From positions 1 through 51,693 of the forward strand of contig JAEUJS010000652.1 of assembly GCA_016792935.1 (NCBI GenBank): a stretch of 51,693 nt of DNA. The letters run 5' to 3'. The DNA is from Archangium sp. GTDB taxonomy: Bacteria; Myxococcota; Myxococcia; Myxococcales; Myxococcaceae. Made by a program: the position numbers and the translations under genes. Shown piece after piece: positions 8,794 to 17,060 of the stretch; positions within the stretch are counted from its first letter, which is position 1; each line of letters starts with the position of its first letter. Under the pieces are notes generated by a model. That model saw only the letters and a list, made by a program, of their open reading frames with translations, had not been told where the DNA came from and searched no databases.

Positions 8794-9954
8794 GTGTCGT
8801 CTGCATCAGAACCAGTGCTCGGAATCGATCTCGGGACGACCTACAGCACCGCTGCGCTCGTGGTGAACGGCAAGTTCCACTACGCGACCGACGAGCGCGC
8901 GGAAGCCTGCATCCCCAGCGTGGTGCACTTCCCGAAGGCCGGAGCCCCCATCGTCGGCGCCGAAGCCGAACGCGTGCGCGCGACGGACCCCGAGAACACC
9001 ATCTGGGCCATCAAGCGCGTCATCGCGCGGCCACTCGACTCTCCGCAGGCGCGTCGGCTCCAGGCGAGCGCGGCGTTCAAGCTCGTCGCTCCCGGCAACG
9101 CGAACGTGAAGGTGCGCACGCGCTCGGGTGACTACGGCGCTGACGAAATCGCCGCCATCATCGTGCGCCACTTGCGCGAGCGCGCACAGCAACGCTTCGG
9201 CCGCCAATTCACCAAGGCCGTGATGACCGTGCCCGTCGTCGGCACCGCGCGCATCGAGCAGGAGATGGTGAAGATTGGCCGCATGGCCGGCCTCGAAGTC
9301 ACCCGCGTCATCCCCGAGCCCGTCGCCGGAGCGCTCGCCCGGGGCATCGCCGGCGCCAGCGACGACGGCAAGCCGCGCCTCATCTTCGACTTCGGTGGCG
9401 GCACCCTCGACGTGTCCATCGTGCAGAACGTCGATCGCGCCGTGAAGGTGCTCGGCGTCGGCGGCGACGACTCGCTCGGTGGTGACGACTTCGACACCGC
9501 CTTCGCGCGCGACGTCGCCTCGCACGTGTGGGGACATCACAAGCTCGACGTCTCGCGCGACGCCATCCTGTCCGACACCATTCAGCGCACGTGCGAGAAG
9601 GTGAAGCGGCTGCTCTCCACGATGGAGAACGCGCGCTACTTCATTCGCGAGGCGCTCGGCGCCGCCGGCCGTCACTGGAACATCGACCTCAACGTCACCC
9701 GCCACCACATGGCGAAGGTCTGGCTCGAGCTCGTCGCCCGCGCCGTCACCGTCGCGCAAGAGACCCTGCGGGGCGCATTGCCCCAGAGCGCGCTGGCGAG
9801 AGTCAGCCTCATCGGCGGTACGACGTTTCTGCCGATGGTGCGCACCGCTGTCGCCGACTCGCTCAAGGTGCCGCTGGACGTGGAAAACGACCCGCAGACA
9901 GCGGTCGCGCGGGGCGCTGCGTTCCTCGGCGCATTCCCCGCGTTGATCAGGTGA
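8794..9954 (+). CDS. Hsp70-family ATPase lacking the substrate-binding domain
   Basis: 386 residues with a GTG start. All three Hsp70 nucleotide-binding signatures are present: GIDLGTTYSTAA (about 10-21), IFDFGGGTLDVSIV (about 195-208) and VSLIGGTTFLPMVRTAV (about 340-356). DnaK is about 640 residues and its ATPase domain about 385, so this protein is essentially an isolated nucleotide-binding domain. It has no linker, beta-sandwich substrate domain or lid. The stop is followed by an intact intergenic gap, so this looks like its natural length rather than a frameshift. It is followed by a TPR gene 26 bp downstream and preceded divergently by another. It probably acts with TPR partners instead of as a classical chaperone; this last point is inference. 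Confidence 0.9.
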   Translation: MSSASEPVLGIDLGTTYSTAALVVNGKFHYATDERAEACIPSVVHFPKAGAPIVGAEAERVRATDPENTIWAIKRVIARPLDSPQARRLQASAAFKLVAPGNANVKVRTRSGDYGADEIAAIIVRHLRERAQQRFGRQFTKAVMTVPVVGTARIEQEMVKIGRMAGLEVTRVIPEPVAGALARGIAGASDDGKPRLIFDFGGGTLDVSIVQNVDRAVKVLGVGGDDSLGGDDFDTAFARDVASHVWGHHKLDVSRDAILSDTIQRTCEKVKRLLSTMENARYFIREALGAAGRHWNIDLNVTRHHMAKVWLELVARAVTVAQETLRGALPQSALARVSLIGGTTFLPMVRTAVADSLKVPLDVENDPQTAVARGAAFLGAFPALIR

Positions 9955-9980
9955 ACGAAGAGATCCACACTTCGACGTTC

Positions 9981-10403
9981 ATGGGATTTCTTGGGGGACT
10001 GTTCCAGAAGAAGAAGTCGTCCGGTGACGGGCTGCTCGACGCCATGCGCGAGAAGTCCGCCGACAATCCGAGCGACGTGAAGCTCGCCACCGATATCGCC
10101 AACCAGCTCAAAGCGCGCGGCGAGTTCGGAGAAGCCACCGAGTACGCCTTGCGCGCCGCGAACGCGCACCGCGAACAGGGCTTCACGATGAAGGCGCTCG
10201 CGATGCTCAAGCAAGCCGAAGGTTGGGGCAAGCCGTCAGCGGAGCTGCTCAACGCGCTCGTCGACACGCACCTCGAGCTCAAGCACAGGGAAGACGCGCG
10301 CGGTGCACTGCAGAAGCTGCGTGCGTTTCATTCCGCCGCGGGAAATCGCACCGAGCTGCCGAAGATCGACGCGCGGCTCGCTGAGCTGGGACCCGGTCGC
10401 TGA
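9981..10403 (+). CDS. Small TPR protein downstream of Hsp70
   Basis: 140 residues from the ATG at 9981 (MGFLGGLFQKKKSSGDGLLD). It is entirely helical with TPR-like pairs (DVKLATDIANQLKARGEFGE; EYALRAANAHREQGFTMKAL; AELLNALVDTHLELKHREDA). The short glycine/phenylalanine/lysine N-terminus resembles that of the divergent TPR protein at 8066-8707 (MFGFGKS), suggesting related adaptors. It lies 26 bp after the Hsp70 gene and is very likely in its operon. There is no signal peptide. The exact function is unknown; co-chaperone or scaffold is inferred from context. Confidence 0.8.
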   Translation: MGFLGGLFQKKKSSGDGLLDAMREKSADNPSDVKLATDIANQLKARGEFGEATEYALRAANAHREQGFTMKALAMLKQAEGWGKPSAELLNALVDTHLELKHREDARGALQKLRAFHSAAGNRTELPKIDARLAELGPGR

Positions 10404-10418
10404 ACGAGCAGGAATCGC

Positions 10419-10453
10419 TCCCTCACCCTGCCCCTCTCCCCGAGGGACAGGGA
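10419..10453. repeat. Family A palindromic element (copy 1, intergenic)
   Basis: TCCCTCACCCTGCCCCTCTC is followed by CCCGAGGGACAGGGA, giving an imperfect stem-loop. It lies between the small TPR gene and the 589-residue orphan. It shares the CCCTCACCC head and C/G-rich hairpin with the copies at 23409, 25358, 27814 and 41724. Confidence 0.7.
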
Positions 10454-10475
10454 ATTCGTGCTTTGTCTCCGGGCC

Positions 10476-12245
10476 ATGCACGCCTTCGACGCCAACGGGT
10501 CCGTGGTCATCGTCTTCGATGCGTACGGCATCACCACCATCGACCTCGACACCGACAAGGTGCGGATGGAGAAGGCCACCAGCGGCACGTGGTTCACCGC
10601 CGCCGGAGGCACCGGCCTCTTCCACAACGAGCGCTCCAACAGCCGCGTCGCGCGCACCATCCCGCAGCTCGAGCAGGCGCGCGTCAGCAAGGGCTACGAC
10701 CTCAAGTACCAGCGCCCCGCGATGTTGTCGGACGGCAAGCGCGCGCTCCGCGGTGAGAAGGAAGAGCTCAAGCTCTACGACGTCATCTCGGGCAAAGAGA
10801 GCAAGCCGGACTTCGGCACTCCGAAGAAGCTCAAGCCCTTCTCGCTCGGGCCGAAGCTCGACCCGTACATCAACGAGTACGAGAGCGAGACGTTCGTCGG
10901 CTCCGACGACAGCTTCGCGGTGTTGACCGGAGACGGCACGCTGCGCGGCGGCCGCGTCGGGAAGAAAGGCGTCATCGAGAAGCCGTGGACCGTGAAGTGC
11001 GGCTTCTCGCAAGGCGTGTTGCGCGCGCGCCCGCATCAGAGCGGCACGTTCATCTCGGCCTGGCACCCCGCACTCAACAAGGCGTTCTGCGCGCTCATCA
11101 CCGCGGACGGCGTCAGCACGCGCGAAGTCGACTCCGTGTCTCCGGTCGTCTTCAGCGGCACCCACGTCGTGTACCAACCGTCGTCGGCCAACGTGATGCG
11201 CGAGCCGTTTCGCCACCCAACGCCGTCGCCCCAGGGGGCTCTGGACGGTTCGAACGGAGAGGCGTTCGCGATTCCTGGTGAAGCGCACGGCAGCGGCGAG
11301 TTGATGAGCGAGGGAGAGACCGTGCTCTTCGTCACTCCCGACCGCGAGTCCGTGCTCGAGCTCAACGGGCAACACCGCTCGTTCGATCGCCGCCTCGGTG
11401 ACACGACCAGGGCCGACCGCCCCGCCTTCCGCGACTTGCTCGCGCGCTTCAACTCGCTCGCGCGCGTCGCCAATCAGGTCGTCTTTCTCAAGTGCATCCA
11501 CATGCCGCAGTACGGCCGTGGCGTGCGCCCGCACTACGACTTCGGTCACGGCGACTTCGGTTTCCTGCGGCTCGCGGTGAGCTCGTGGGTCGTGTCCACC
11601 CTGCGCACCGAGCGCAACGGCGCGTGGAGCCTCGGCTCGTACAGCAACCCGCAGTACCTTCGCCCCATCGACGCGAAGGAATTGGAGCGCGACTTCGCAG
11701 CCATCGACGCGGTCGAGAACTTCGACTTCTTGAGCTCGCTGAGCTTCCTCGAGACGCCGCTGCACGAATGCTGGGGCGGCTCGTTCTCCGACGAGAAGAA
11801 GGTGAAGCCGAAGCCTGCGATGGTGAAAGACGCTGAGCACCTCTTGCTGTGCGCGGTCATCGAACAGCTGGGCAGCAAGAAGCGCGTCGAGCTCAGCAAG
11901 AACGTCGCGAAGTGGAAGAAGCAGAAGCTCACGCCGGCCTCGTTCATCAAGGCGCTGGATCCCCTGTCGGAGAACGAAGCGTGGAACGAGTCGCAGACCG
12001 CCGTCGCGTGGCTGGTGCTCGATTATTTCCAGGAAGACGTTGTCGACGTGTTCATCGATTGGTTCGCGTTGCGCCCCAGCGGCATGGTGCAGAACAACTC
12101 ACACATCGTCGGCGACGCGGCGAAGCGAATGATGAAGCAGTGGCCCGCGACGAAGAAGCCGTTCCTCGCCGCGCTCGAGAAGGCCGCGAAGAGCGCGAAG
12201 GAAGACGTGAAGGGCTACCTCGACAACTTCCGGCAGAACCTCTGA
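10476..12245 (+). CDS. Unrecognised 589-residue cytoplasmic protein
   Basis: I do not recognise this family. From the ATG at 10476 it begins MHAFDANGSVVIVFDAYG. The N-terminal half (about 1-330) has repeating beta-strand signatures with aspartates and glycines (FVGSDDSFAVLTGDGTLRGG; GEAHGSGELMSEGETVLFV) suggestive of a beta-propeller. The C-terminal half (about 340-589) is helical and lysine-rich with several tryptophans. No signal peptide or membrane segment is seen. About residues 247-257 (HPTPSPQGALD) are encoded by a family B palindromic element at 11211-11247. It sits alone after the Hsp70 group, with a family A element upstream and a small hairpin downstream. Confidence 0.72.
   Translation: MHAFDANGSVVIVFDAYGITTIDLDTDKVRMEKATSGTWFTAAGGTGLFHNERSNSRVARTIPQLEQARVSKGYDLKYQRPAMLSDGKRALRGEKEELKLYDVISGKESKPDFGTPKKLKPFSLGPKLDPYINEYESETFVGSDDSFAVLTGDGTLRGGRVGKKGVIEKPWTVKCGFSQGVLRARPHQSGTFISAWHPALNKAFCALITADGVSTREVDSVSPVVFSGTHVVYQPSSANVMREPFRHPTPSPQGALDGSNGEAFAIPGEAHGSGELMSEGETVLFVTPDRESVLELNGQHRSFDRRLGDTTRADRPAFRDLLARFNSLARVANQVVFLKCIHMPQYGRGVRPHYDFGHGDFGFLRLAVSSWVVSTLRTERNGAWSLGSYSNPQYLRPIDAKELERDFAAIDAVENFDFLSSLSFLETPLHECWGGSFSDEKKVKPKPAMVKDAEHLLLCAVIEQLGSKKRVELSKNVAKWKKQKLTPASFIKALDPLSENEAWNESQTAVAWLVLDYFQEDVVDVFIDWFALRPSGMVQNNSHIVGDAAKRMMKQWPATKKPFLAALEKAAKSAKEDVKGYLDNFRQNL
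11211..11247. repeat. Family B palindromic element inside the 589-residue gene
   Basis: CACCCAACGCCGTCGCCCCA runs into GGGGGCTCTGG. It matches the elements at 16398, 17492 and 37018 (core CCCAACGGCGTCGCCCC, then GGGGCTTTGC). Here it is read in frame as HPTPSPQGALD with no stop. Confidence 0.7.
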
Positions 12246-12272
12246 AGACGAAGCAGGTGGTGCGCTCGGGCA

Positions 12273-12288
12273 CACCAGCTGTCTGGTG
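12273..12288. terminator. Small hairpin after the 589-residue gene
   Basis: CACCAG-CTGT-CTGGTG is a perfect 6-bp stem with a 4-nt loop, 27 bp beyond the stop of the upstream gene. There is no T-tract, so intrinsic termination is uncertain. Confidence 0.3.
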
Positions 12289-12368
12289 ACGCAGGACACT
12301 CGGGCTCTCGAACCAGCCGCCAACTGGGACTTCGGGCCGGTGGAACGGCTCGTGCTCCGGGGGAGGGC

Positions 12369-14984
12369 ATGCGACTCCTCCTCTCAACGACCCTCGCGCT
12401 GCTGTTCGCCTGTACCCCTCCACCCGCGGCCGACGTGCCAGGTGGAGGGAGCGCGACGGGAGGTGGCGAAACAGGCGGCGGCACTGCAGCCGGCGGCGGC
12501 ATCGAGACCGGTGGCGGGACCACGACGGGAGGCGGGACCGCGACGGGCGGCGGGACGGGAGGCGGGACCGCGATCGGTGGCGGCTCGGCGACGACGGACG
12601 GCGGGACCGCGATCGGCGGCGGCTCGGCGACGACGGGCGGCGGAACCGCGATCGGCGGCGGCTCGGCGACGACGGGCGGCGGAACCGCAACGGGCGGAGG
12701 CACCTCGACCTTCGTGTCGCTCGCCGATTCCATCTGGGGCACTTCGGCCATCGGCCGCGACAACCTGATGCAGCGGGTCGCCCCCAACCACGCCTACGAC
12801 AACCTGCCGTTAAACACCTCCACGTGGGCGACGGACACGACGCTGCAGAACGCGGCGTGCTCGGCGGACAACACGACGGTCAGCGCCATCCTTGCGCGCG
12901 AGCTCGCGGTCTCGCCACGCACGCGCATCATCCTCCCCAATTGCGACATCGCGCTGAACGTCGACACACAGCCGCTGTTGATCGGCCGTCGCGACTTCAT
13001 CGAGTACGTGGGCCAGGCCAACACGCGCTTCGTGATGCGCTCGCCGGCCGCGTTCGACACGGCCTCGGGCGACCTCGCATTGCGAGCTCCGAGGCTCGAC
13101 GCCTTCCGCTTCTCGACCAGCCCGGCGACCTTCTCGCACCTGCCGCACGTGGCGGCGTGCGCGTGGACGGGGGGCTACGAGATGGGTGGGCGGCGTGTGC
13201 AGCTCGACTCGACCTGCGCCATCGCGTCGAGTGGCGCGAACGCGTGGGGCGTGGGCGACCTCGTCTACCTCGAGACCGACACGTTCCCCGGCGTGCAGCC
13301 GCACGGCTCGCCGATCTCGACGGTGCCTCACCGGCTGTCGTACCGCGTGACGTGCGTCGACGGGGCGGTGCCCGGGCCGAGTGATCGCGTCGGTACTGCG
13401 GCGGGATGCTCCGAGCTGACGGGCGACCACCAGCTGCAGCTCGATCGCCCGCGGCTGATGGACTACCGCAACGGCGTCTACTTCATGGGTGGCCCGTCGC
13501 TGGTGAACAAGCCAACAGGGCACGTGGTGCGGCAGATGGAGCGCGTCGGCACCGCGCGCGGCGGCGCGGGGACCGAGACGAACAACCTCGCCGAGTACGT
13601 CGGCTTCCGGAACATCAAGTGGTACCGGCCCGACGGGTACCTGTACAACTCCGGCTCCGCGGCCATTCGCTTCGGCCGCATCGCCGACGGGTGGATCGTC
13701 GAGAACGAGTTTCAGCGGTGGGGCAACGCGTGGCTGGCCTTCAACGAAGACTCGTCGCGCGTGCTGTTGCTCAACAACCGGTACACGGCGCCAGTCAACC
13801 GGGCGCGGTGCGTCGGCGAGGTGGCGAACATGAGCGCCAACCCGTCGGGCGACGTGCGCCTGACGCTCTTCATGGACGTCTCGGTCAGCGACTGTGACGT
13901 GCAGTCCGACGCAACGGAGGGGCGCGTGTACCTTGGGCCGGGTGTGTCGGAGCCGTCGCTGCGAGATCGCATTCGCCGCAAGGCGTTCGTCTCGGCGACC
14001 ACCACGGCGCCGCGCACGGTGACCATCGACCTGCCGGGCGTGCGGGCCGCAGGGTTGACGCTGGCGCCGGGTGGCCTGGTGTCGGTGCTCAACAACTGGA
14101 ACGTCGCGTCGACGTACGTGAACGGCCCGGCCAACAGCATTCACTTCGTCGGCGAGTACTACCAGGGCTCGCGTATGGGGCCGCTGCTGCAGGGCGGCGC
14201 GGCCGGCGTGGTGATGGCCTATGGGTGGATGGAGCACGCCGACACCGAGCACTGCTCGCGTGGTTTCTTCCTGCACGGCAACGTCTCGGCGCCTGGAACG
14301 CTGGTGGAAGGCAACCGGCTCGACTGCCCCATCACACCGTGGGCGACGTCGAACCGCGGTGACGATGGCGAGGGTCTCAACGTGACGTTCTTCAAGAACC
14401 GCCTGGTGAACACCGGCCCGGAGCGCTACCCCGATGGTCTTACGGGCGCGGCGAGCTGGGGCGGCGGCGGGCTGACGCGCGGGCGCTTCGACATCGCGGA
14501 GCAGACGAGCCAGAACGGCGCGGCGAACGAGAACTTCAACTTCCTGTCGAACGTGTTCGCGGAGTTCTTCACCTTGCGCACGGCCATCGACGACGTGGCC
14601 AACGACGGCAACGGCGGCGCGGCGGTGCCTCCGTACGCGCTGTACATGCCGACGCTCCTGCGCAACCGGTGCACGGAGGCGGGGTGCGACCTCGACGACA
14701 ACCTCGACACCATGCCGCAGTCGAACCCGACCACGTGGGCGCCCGACATTCGCGGCGGCGACGTGGGCGAGAGCCCTCGCGTGCCTGACGCGTGGCGCGG
14801 CGAGCACATTCCGACCTCGCTCTACTACCGCGCGGACCAACTGGTGAACGGGCGGCCGTCGTGGTGGTGCGCGGAAGCGGCACCCTTCGGCGCCATCGGG
14901 GCGCACTTCGACGACCTCACGGCGCCAGAGACCATCACCGCGGCGCGCATCATCGGGCGGCGGGAGCCCTGCACGCGCCCGTGA
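12369..14984 (+). CDS. Large lipoprotein with Gly/Thr repeat stalk and beta-helix-like body
   Basis: 871 residues. MRLLLSTTLALLFACTPPPA is a lipoprotein signal peptide (lipobox LFAC), preceded by a GGGGGAGGG ribosome site. Residues about 25-110 are a flexible Gly/Thr/Ala stalk that includes three copies of a 13-residue unit (GGTAIGGGSATTD/G). The rest resembles a parallel beta-helix of the pectin-lyase-like type: repeated short strands with asparagines (WIVENEFQRWGNAWLAF; RVLLLNNRYTAPVN; GTLVEGNRLDCPITPW). Paired cysteines suggest an exported disulfide-bonded protein. No catalytic lyase residues could be assigned. It is likely displayed at the cell surface and may bind or cleave polysaccharide (inference). 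It is convergent with the cytochrome gene. Confidence 0.8.
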   Translation: MRLLLSTTLALLFACTPPPAADVPGGGSATGGGETGGGTAAGGGIETGGGTTTGGGTATGGGTGGGTAIGGGSATTDGGTAIGGGSATTGGGTAIGGGSATTGGGTATGGGTSTFVSLADSIWGTSAIGRDNLMQRVAPNHAYDNLPLNTSTWATDTTLQNAACSADNTTVSAILARELAVSPRTRIILPNCDIALNVDTQPLLIGRRDFIEYVGQANTRFVMRSPAAFDTASGDLALRAPRLDAFRFSTSPATFSHLPHVAACAWTGGYEMGGRRVQLDSTCAIASSGANAWGVGDLVYLETDTFPGVQPHGSPISTVPHRLSYRVTCVDGAVPGPSDRVGTAAGCSELTGDHQLQLDRPRLMDYRNGVYFMGGPSLVNKPTGHVVRQMERVGTARGGAGTETNNLAEYVGFRNIKWYRPDGYLYNSGSAAIRFGRIADGWIVENEFQRWGNAWLAFNEDSSRVLLLNNRYTAPVNRARCVGEVANMSANPSGDVRLTLFMDVSVSDCDVQSDATEGRVYLGPGVSEPSLRDRIRRKAFVSATTTAPRTVTIDLPGVRAAGLTLAPGGLVSVLNNWNVASTYVNGPANSIHFVGEYYQGSRMGPLLQGGAAGVVMAYGWMEHADTEHCSRGFFLHGNVSAPGTLVEGNRLDCPITPWATSNRGDDGEGLNVTFFKNRLVNTGPERYPDGLTGAASWGGGGLTRGRFDIAEQTSQNGAANENFNFLSNVFAEFFTLRTAIDDVANDGNGGAAVPPYALYMPTLLRNRCTEAGCDLDDNLDTMPQSNPTTWAPDIRGGDVGESPRVPDAWRGEHIPTSLYYRADQLVNGRPSWWCAEAAPFGAIGAHFDDLTAPETITAARIIGRREPCTRP
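12561..12677 (+). repeat. 39-bp tandem repeat, three units
   Basis: Three consecutive 39-bp units encode GGTAIGGGSATTD, GGTAIGGGSATTG and GGTAIGGGSATTG in the stalk of the lipoprotein at 12369. The units are nearly identical at DNA level, pointing to recent slippage or unequal exchange. Confidence 0.8.
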
Positions 14985-15024
14985 GGCACGCCGAGCCGTC
15001 GAGCTGTCATCCGAGCGCTGAGGT

Positions 15025-16443
15025 TCAGTCCTTCTTGCGGTTGAAGATGGGCGCCTGCGTCTGCGGCGACGTCAGGTACGTCACGATGTCGCGCAAATCG
15101 GAATCAGGCAGCCGCTCGATGGTCCAGTTCGGCATCTGCTTGTTGCTGTGGCCCTCGAGGCGACGCACGCGGCGCACGACCCAGTCAGGCTCGTACAGAC
15201 CCGGCGCCCACACCGGACCAACGCGTCCGTCGAGGTGGCAGGTCATGCAGTACTTGTCCGCGAGCTTCTTGCCCTTCGCGGCGTCGCCGCTGGTCGGGTC
15301 GCGAAGAAGCGACTCCATCGAGCGGTACGTGGTGCGGTAGTCGAGCTCCGGCGCCGAGTCGGGCGAGATGGCCTCGATGAAGGCGGTGAGGTTCTTGTTC
15401 TGTTCCTCGCTCAAGCCGTCGCCGAGCATGTACTGCTTCTGGCAGATGGCTGCGGCCGCTCCGGGCGTCGTCGCGAAGCCGCCCCAGAACCTGGGACGCT
15501 GGCCGGAATTGTAGAGCGTGTGCGCCGCGCGGATGTGGTCGTCCTTCAGCACCACGCCGCCTTCACGCTCGTCGCTCTTCGCGTGACAGTGGAAGCACGT
15601 CATCTTGTTTCCGGGGCCGCCGACAGTCGGGTCGTGGAAGAGCTTCTCTCCGAGCGCTTTGGCCTCGTTGCCCTTGAACTGGTAGCTGAAGACGAGCGCG
15701 GGTTTGGGTTTGCGCGGCTTGGGCTTCGCGGCGGGCTTGGTCGCGGGCTGCACCTGCGTCACCGTCGGAGCGATGACCACCGGCTCTTCCTTTGGGGTCG
15801 CCGGAGCGGTGTTCGACGCGGTGGTGGTCGCGGCCTTTTCCTCGCGCTTCTCGAAGCCCATATCGAACGACACGACGGCCGTGTCACCGAGCTTCAGGAA
15901 CAAGCGCTGCGGGCGCACGATGGCGAAGTCAGCGAAGGGCACCTCGAACTTGCCGCTGACCTTCACCTTGCCCTCACCATCCATCTTCATGGTGATGGGC
16001 ACCTTCACCGCGCGACGCACGCCGTGGAGCTCGAAGCTGCCGACGACGGTGCCAGTGACCGACGCACCCGAGGCGAGCGCAGGAGCCGACGGCTTCTCGA
16101 TGGAATCGATGGTCAGAATCGCGCGCGGAAAACGCGAGGTCTCGAGGAACTCGACGCGCATGTCCTTGTCGCGCTGGTCGATGCCAGTGCGGAGCGTGTT
16201 CAGGTCGACCGCGATGGCGCCGGTGCCCTTGCTCCACGTCGCGGCGTCGAAGTTCAGGATGCCGCTCGACTGACGGGTCTCGCCGATGACGTCATCGAGC
16301 GGACCTTCGACCACGAAGCGCACCAGGCCGCGGGTCTTCACCCACTGCGGGTCGGCAGCCTGCGCCAGAGAAGCGAACAACAGAGAGGAGAGGATGAGCA
16401 AAGCCCCTTGGGGCGACGCCGTTGGGTAGCGAATGGTGCGCAT
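15025..16443 (-). CDS. YceI domain fused to a diheme cytochrome c
   Basis: 472 residues, exported. The signal peptide (ALLILSSLLFASLAQAADPQ) is followed by a YceI lipocalin-like domain (about 25-210; SGILNFDAATWSKGTGAIAV, FELHGVRRAVKVPITM), a Pro/Lys/Thr-rich linker, and a cytochrome module with two heme motifs, CFHCH (about 282-286) and CMTCH (about 399-403). YceI proteins bind isoprenoid-type lipids such as polyprenyl quinones, so the fusion suggests periplasmic electron transfer from a bound quinone-like ligand to heme (inference). The ATG at 16443 is chosen because GGAGGA sits 6 nt upstream; an ATG at 16449 would overlap the globin stop as ATGA. Part of the signal peptide (YPTASPQGAL) is encoded by a family B element. 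Confidence 0.85.
   Translation of the reverse strand: MRTIRYPTASPQGALLILSSLLFASLAQAADPQWVKTRGLVRFVVEGPLDDVIGETRQSSGILNFDAATWSKGTGAIAVDLNTLRTGIDQRDKDMRVEFLETSRFPRAILTIDSIEKPSAPALASGASVTGTVVGSFELHGVRRAVKVPITMKMDGEGKVKVSGKFEVPFADFAIVRPQRLFLKLGDTAVVSFDMGFEKREEKAATTTASNTAPATPKEEPVVIAPTVTQVQPATKPAAKPKPRKPKPALVFSYQFKGNEAKALGEKLFHDPTVGGPGNKMTCFHCHAKSDEREGGVVLKDDHIRAAHTLYNSGQRPRFWGGFATTPGAAAAICQKQYMLGDGLSEEQNKNLTAFIEAISPDSAPELDYRTTYRSMESLLRDPTSGDAAKGKKLADKYCMTCHLDGRVGPVWAPGLYEPDWVVRRVRRLEGHSNKQMPNWTIERLPDSDLRDIVTYLTSPQTQAPIFNRKKD
16398..16430. repeat. Family B palindromic element inside the YceI-cytochrome signal peptide
   Basis: The plus strand reads GCAAAGCCCCTTGGGGCGAC then GCCGTTGGGTAGC, so it is family B in reverse orientation. 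On the minus strand it encodes YPTASPQGAL, the stretch just before the hydrophobic core of the signal peptide. Confidence 0.75.
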
Positions 16444-16445
16444 GT

Positions 16446-16946
16446 TCATTCCTCCACGATCGAGCCGCGCATCGGACCGAGCAGGCCGAGCAGTTCGCCC
16501 TTCTCCTGCGACGGCACCTTGAACTTGTCGAGGGTGGCGACGAGGTGACCCACCAGCGAGTCGAACTGCGCGTTGGTGATCTTCATGCCGGCGTGCGCGG
16601 TCTGCATGTCGCGACCCGAGTACGTGCACGGTCCACCGGTGGCGGCGCACACCAGCTCGACGAGACGCTGACGCAGACGCGGCACGTGACCGACCGCGAA
16701 GCCGGAGTTGATGGACTCGTCTCCAGCGACGCGCCCGAGGAAGTCGTCGATGACCGCTTCGACGGCCGGTTTGCCACCGAGGCGCTCGAACAACTTCTTC
16801 GGCGCTTCCGCCTTCGCGTCGCCCTTCGTCTCAGCCGCGGCGACCTTCTTGTCGTCTGCTGGCTTCGCGTCTTCCGTCGTCGCACCGCTGGTGGTGGCGC
16901 ACGCGGAGAGCGCGAGCAACGACCACAACAACAAGGACCGGCCCAT
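16446..16946 (-). CDS. Truncated hemoglobin (group I-like) lipoprotein
   Basis: 166 residues. MGRSLLLWSLLALSACATTS is a lipoprotein signal (lipobox LSAC). After an Ala/Lys/Asp linker, residues about 48-166 form a truncated globin: LFERLGGKPAVEAVIDDF at the N-terminal helices and the proximal histidine in QTAHAGMKITNAQFDSL. The position that is usually Tyr B10 (as in DDFY) is Leu here (DDFL), so ligand chemistry may differ from standard group I globins. Secretion as a lipoprotein is unusual because these globins are normally cytoplasmic. It lies directly upstream of the YceI-diheme gene with a 2-nt gap, supporting a joint heme or redox role at the envelope. Confidence 0.85.
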   Translation of the reverse strand: MGRSLLLWSLLALSACATTSGATTEDAKPADDKKVAAAETKGDAKAEAPKKLFERLGGKPAVEAVIDDFLGRVAGDESINSGFAVGHVPRLRQRLVELVCAATGGPCTYSGRDMQTAHAGMKITNAQFDSLVGHLVATLDKFKVPSQEKGELLGLLGPMRGSIVEE

Positions 16947-17060
16947 GATGTGTACCCCCGACTTTCTGGGCCTGCCGCTTTCCGCTCGTGCGCGCCGCTG
17001 CACGGGTACTGCTGTGCAGCGTCACCACTCGCTGGCGTCAGGCTTGTGTGAACTTCAAAC

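Noticed and set aside
12369..12720. Gly-rich tandem repeat as an antifreeze or PE-PGRS-type domain
   Set aside because: It directly follows a lipobox and precedes a folded domain, so a flexible stalk is the simpler explanation.
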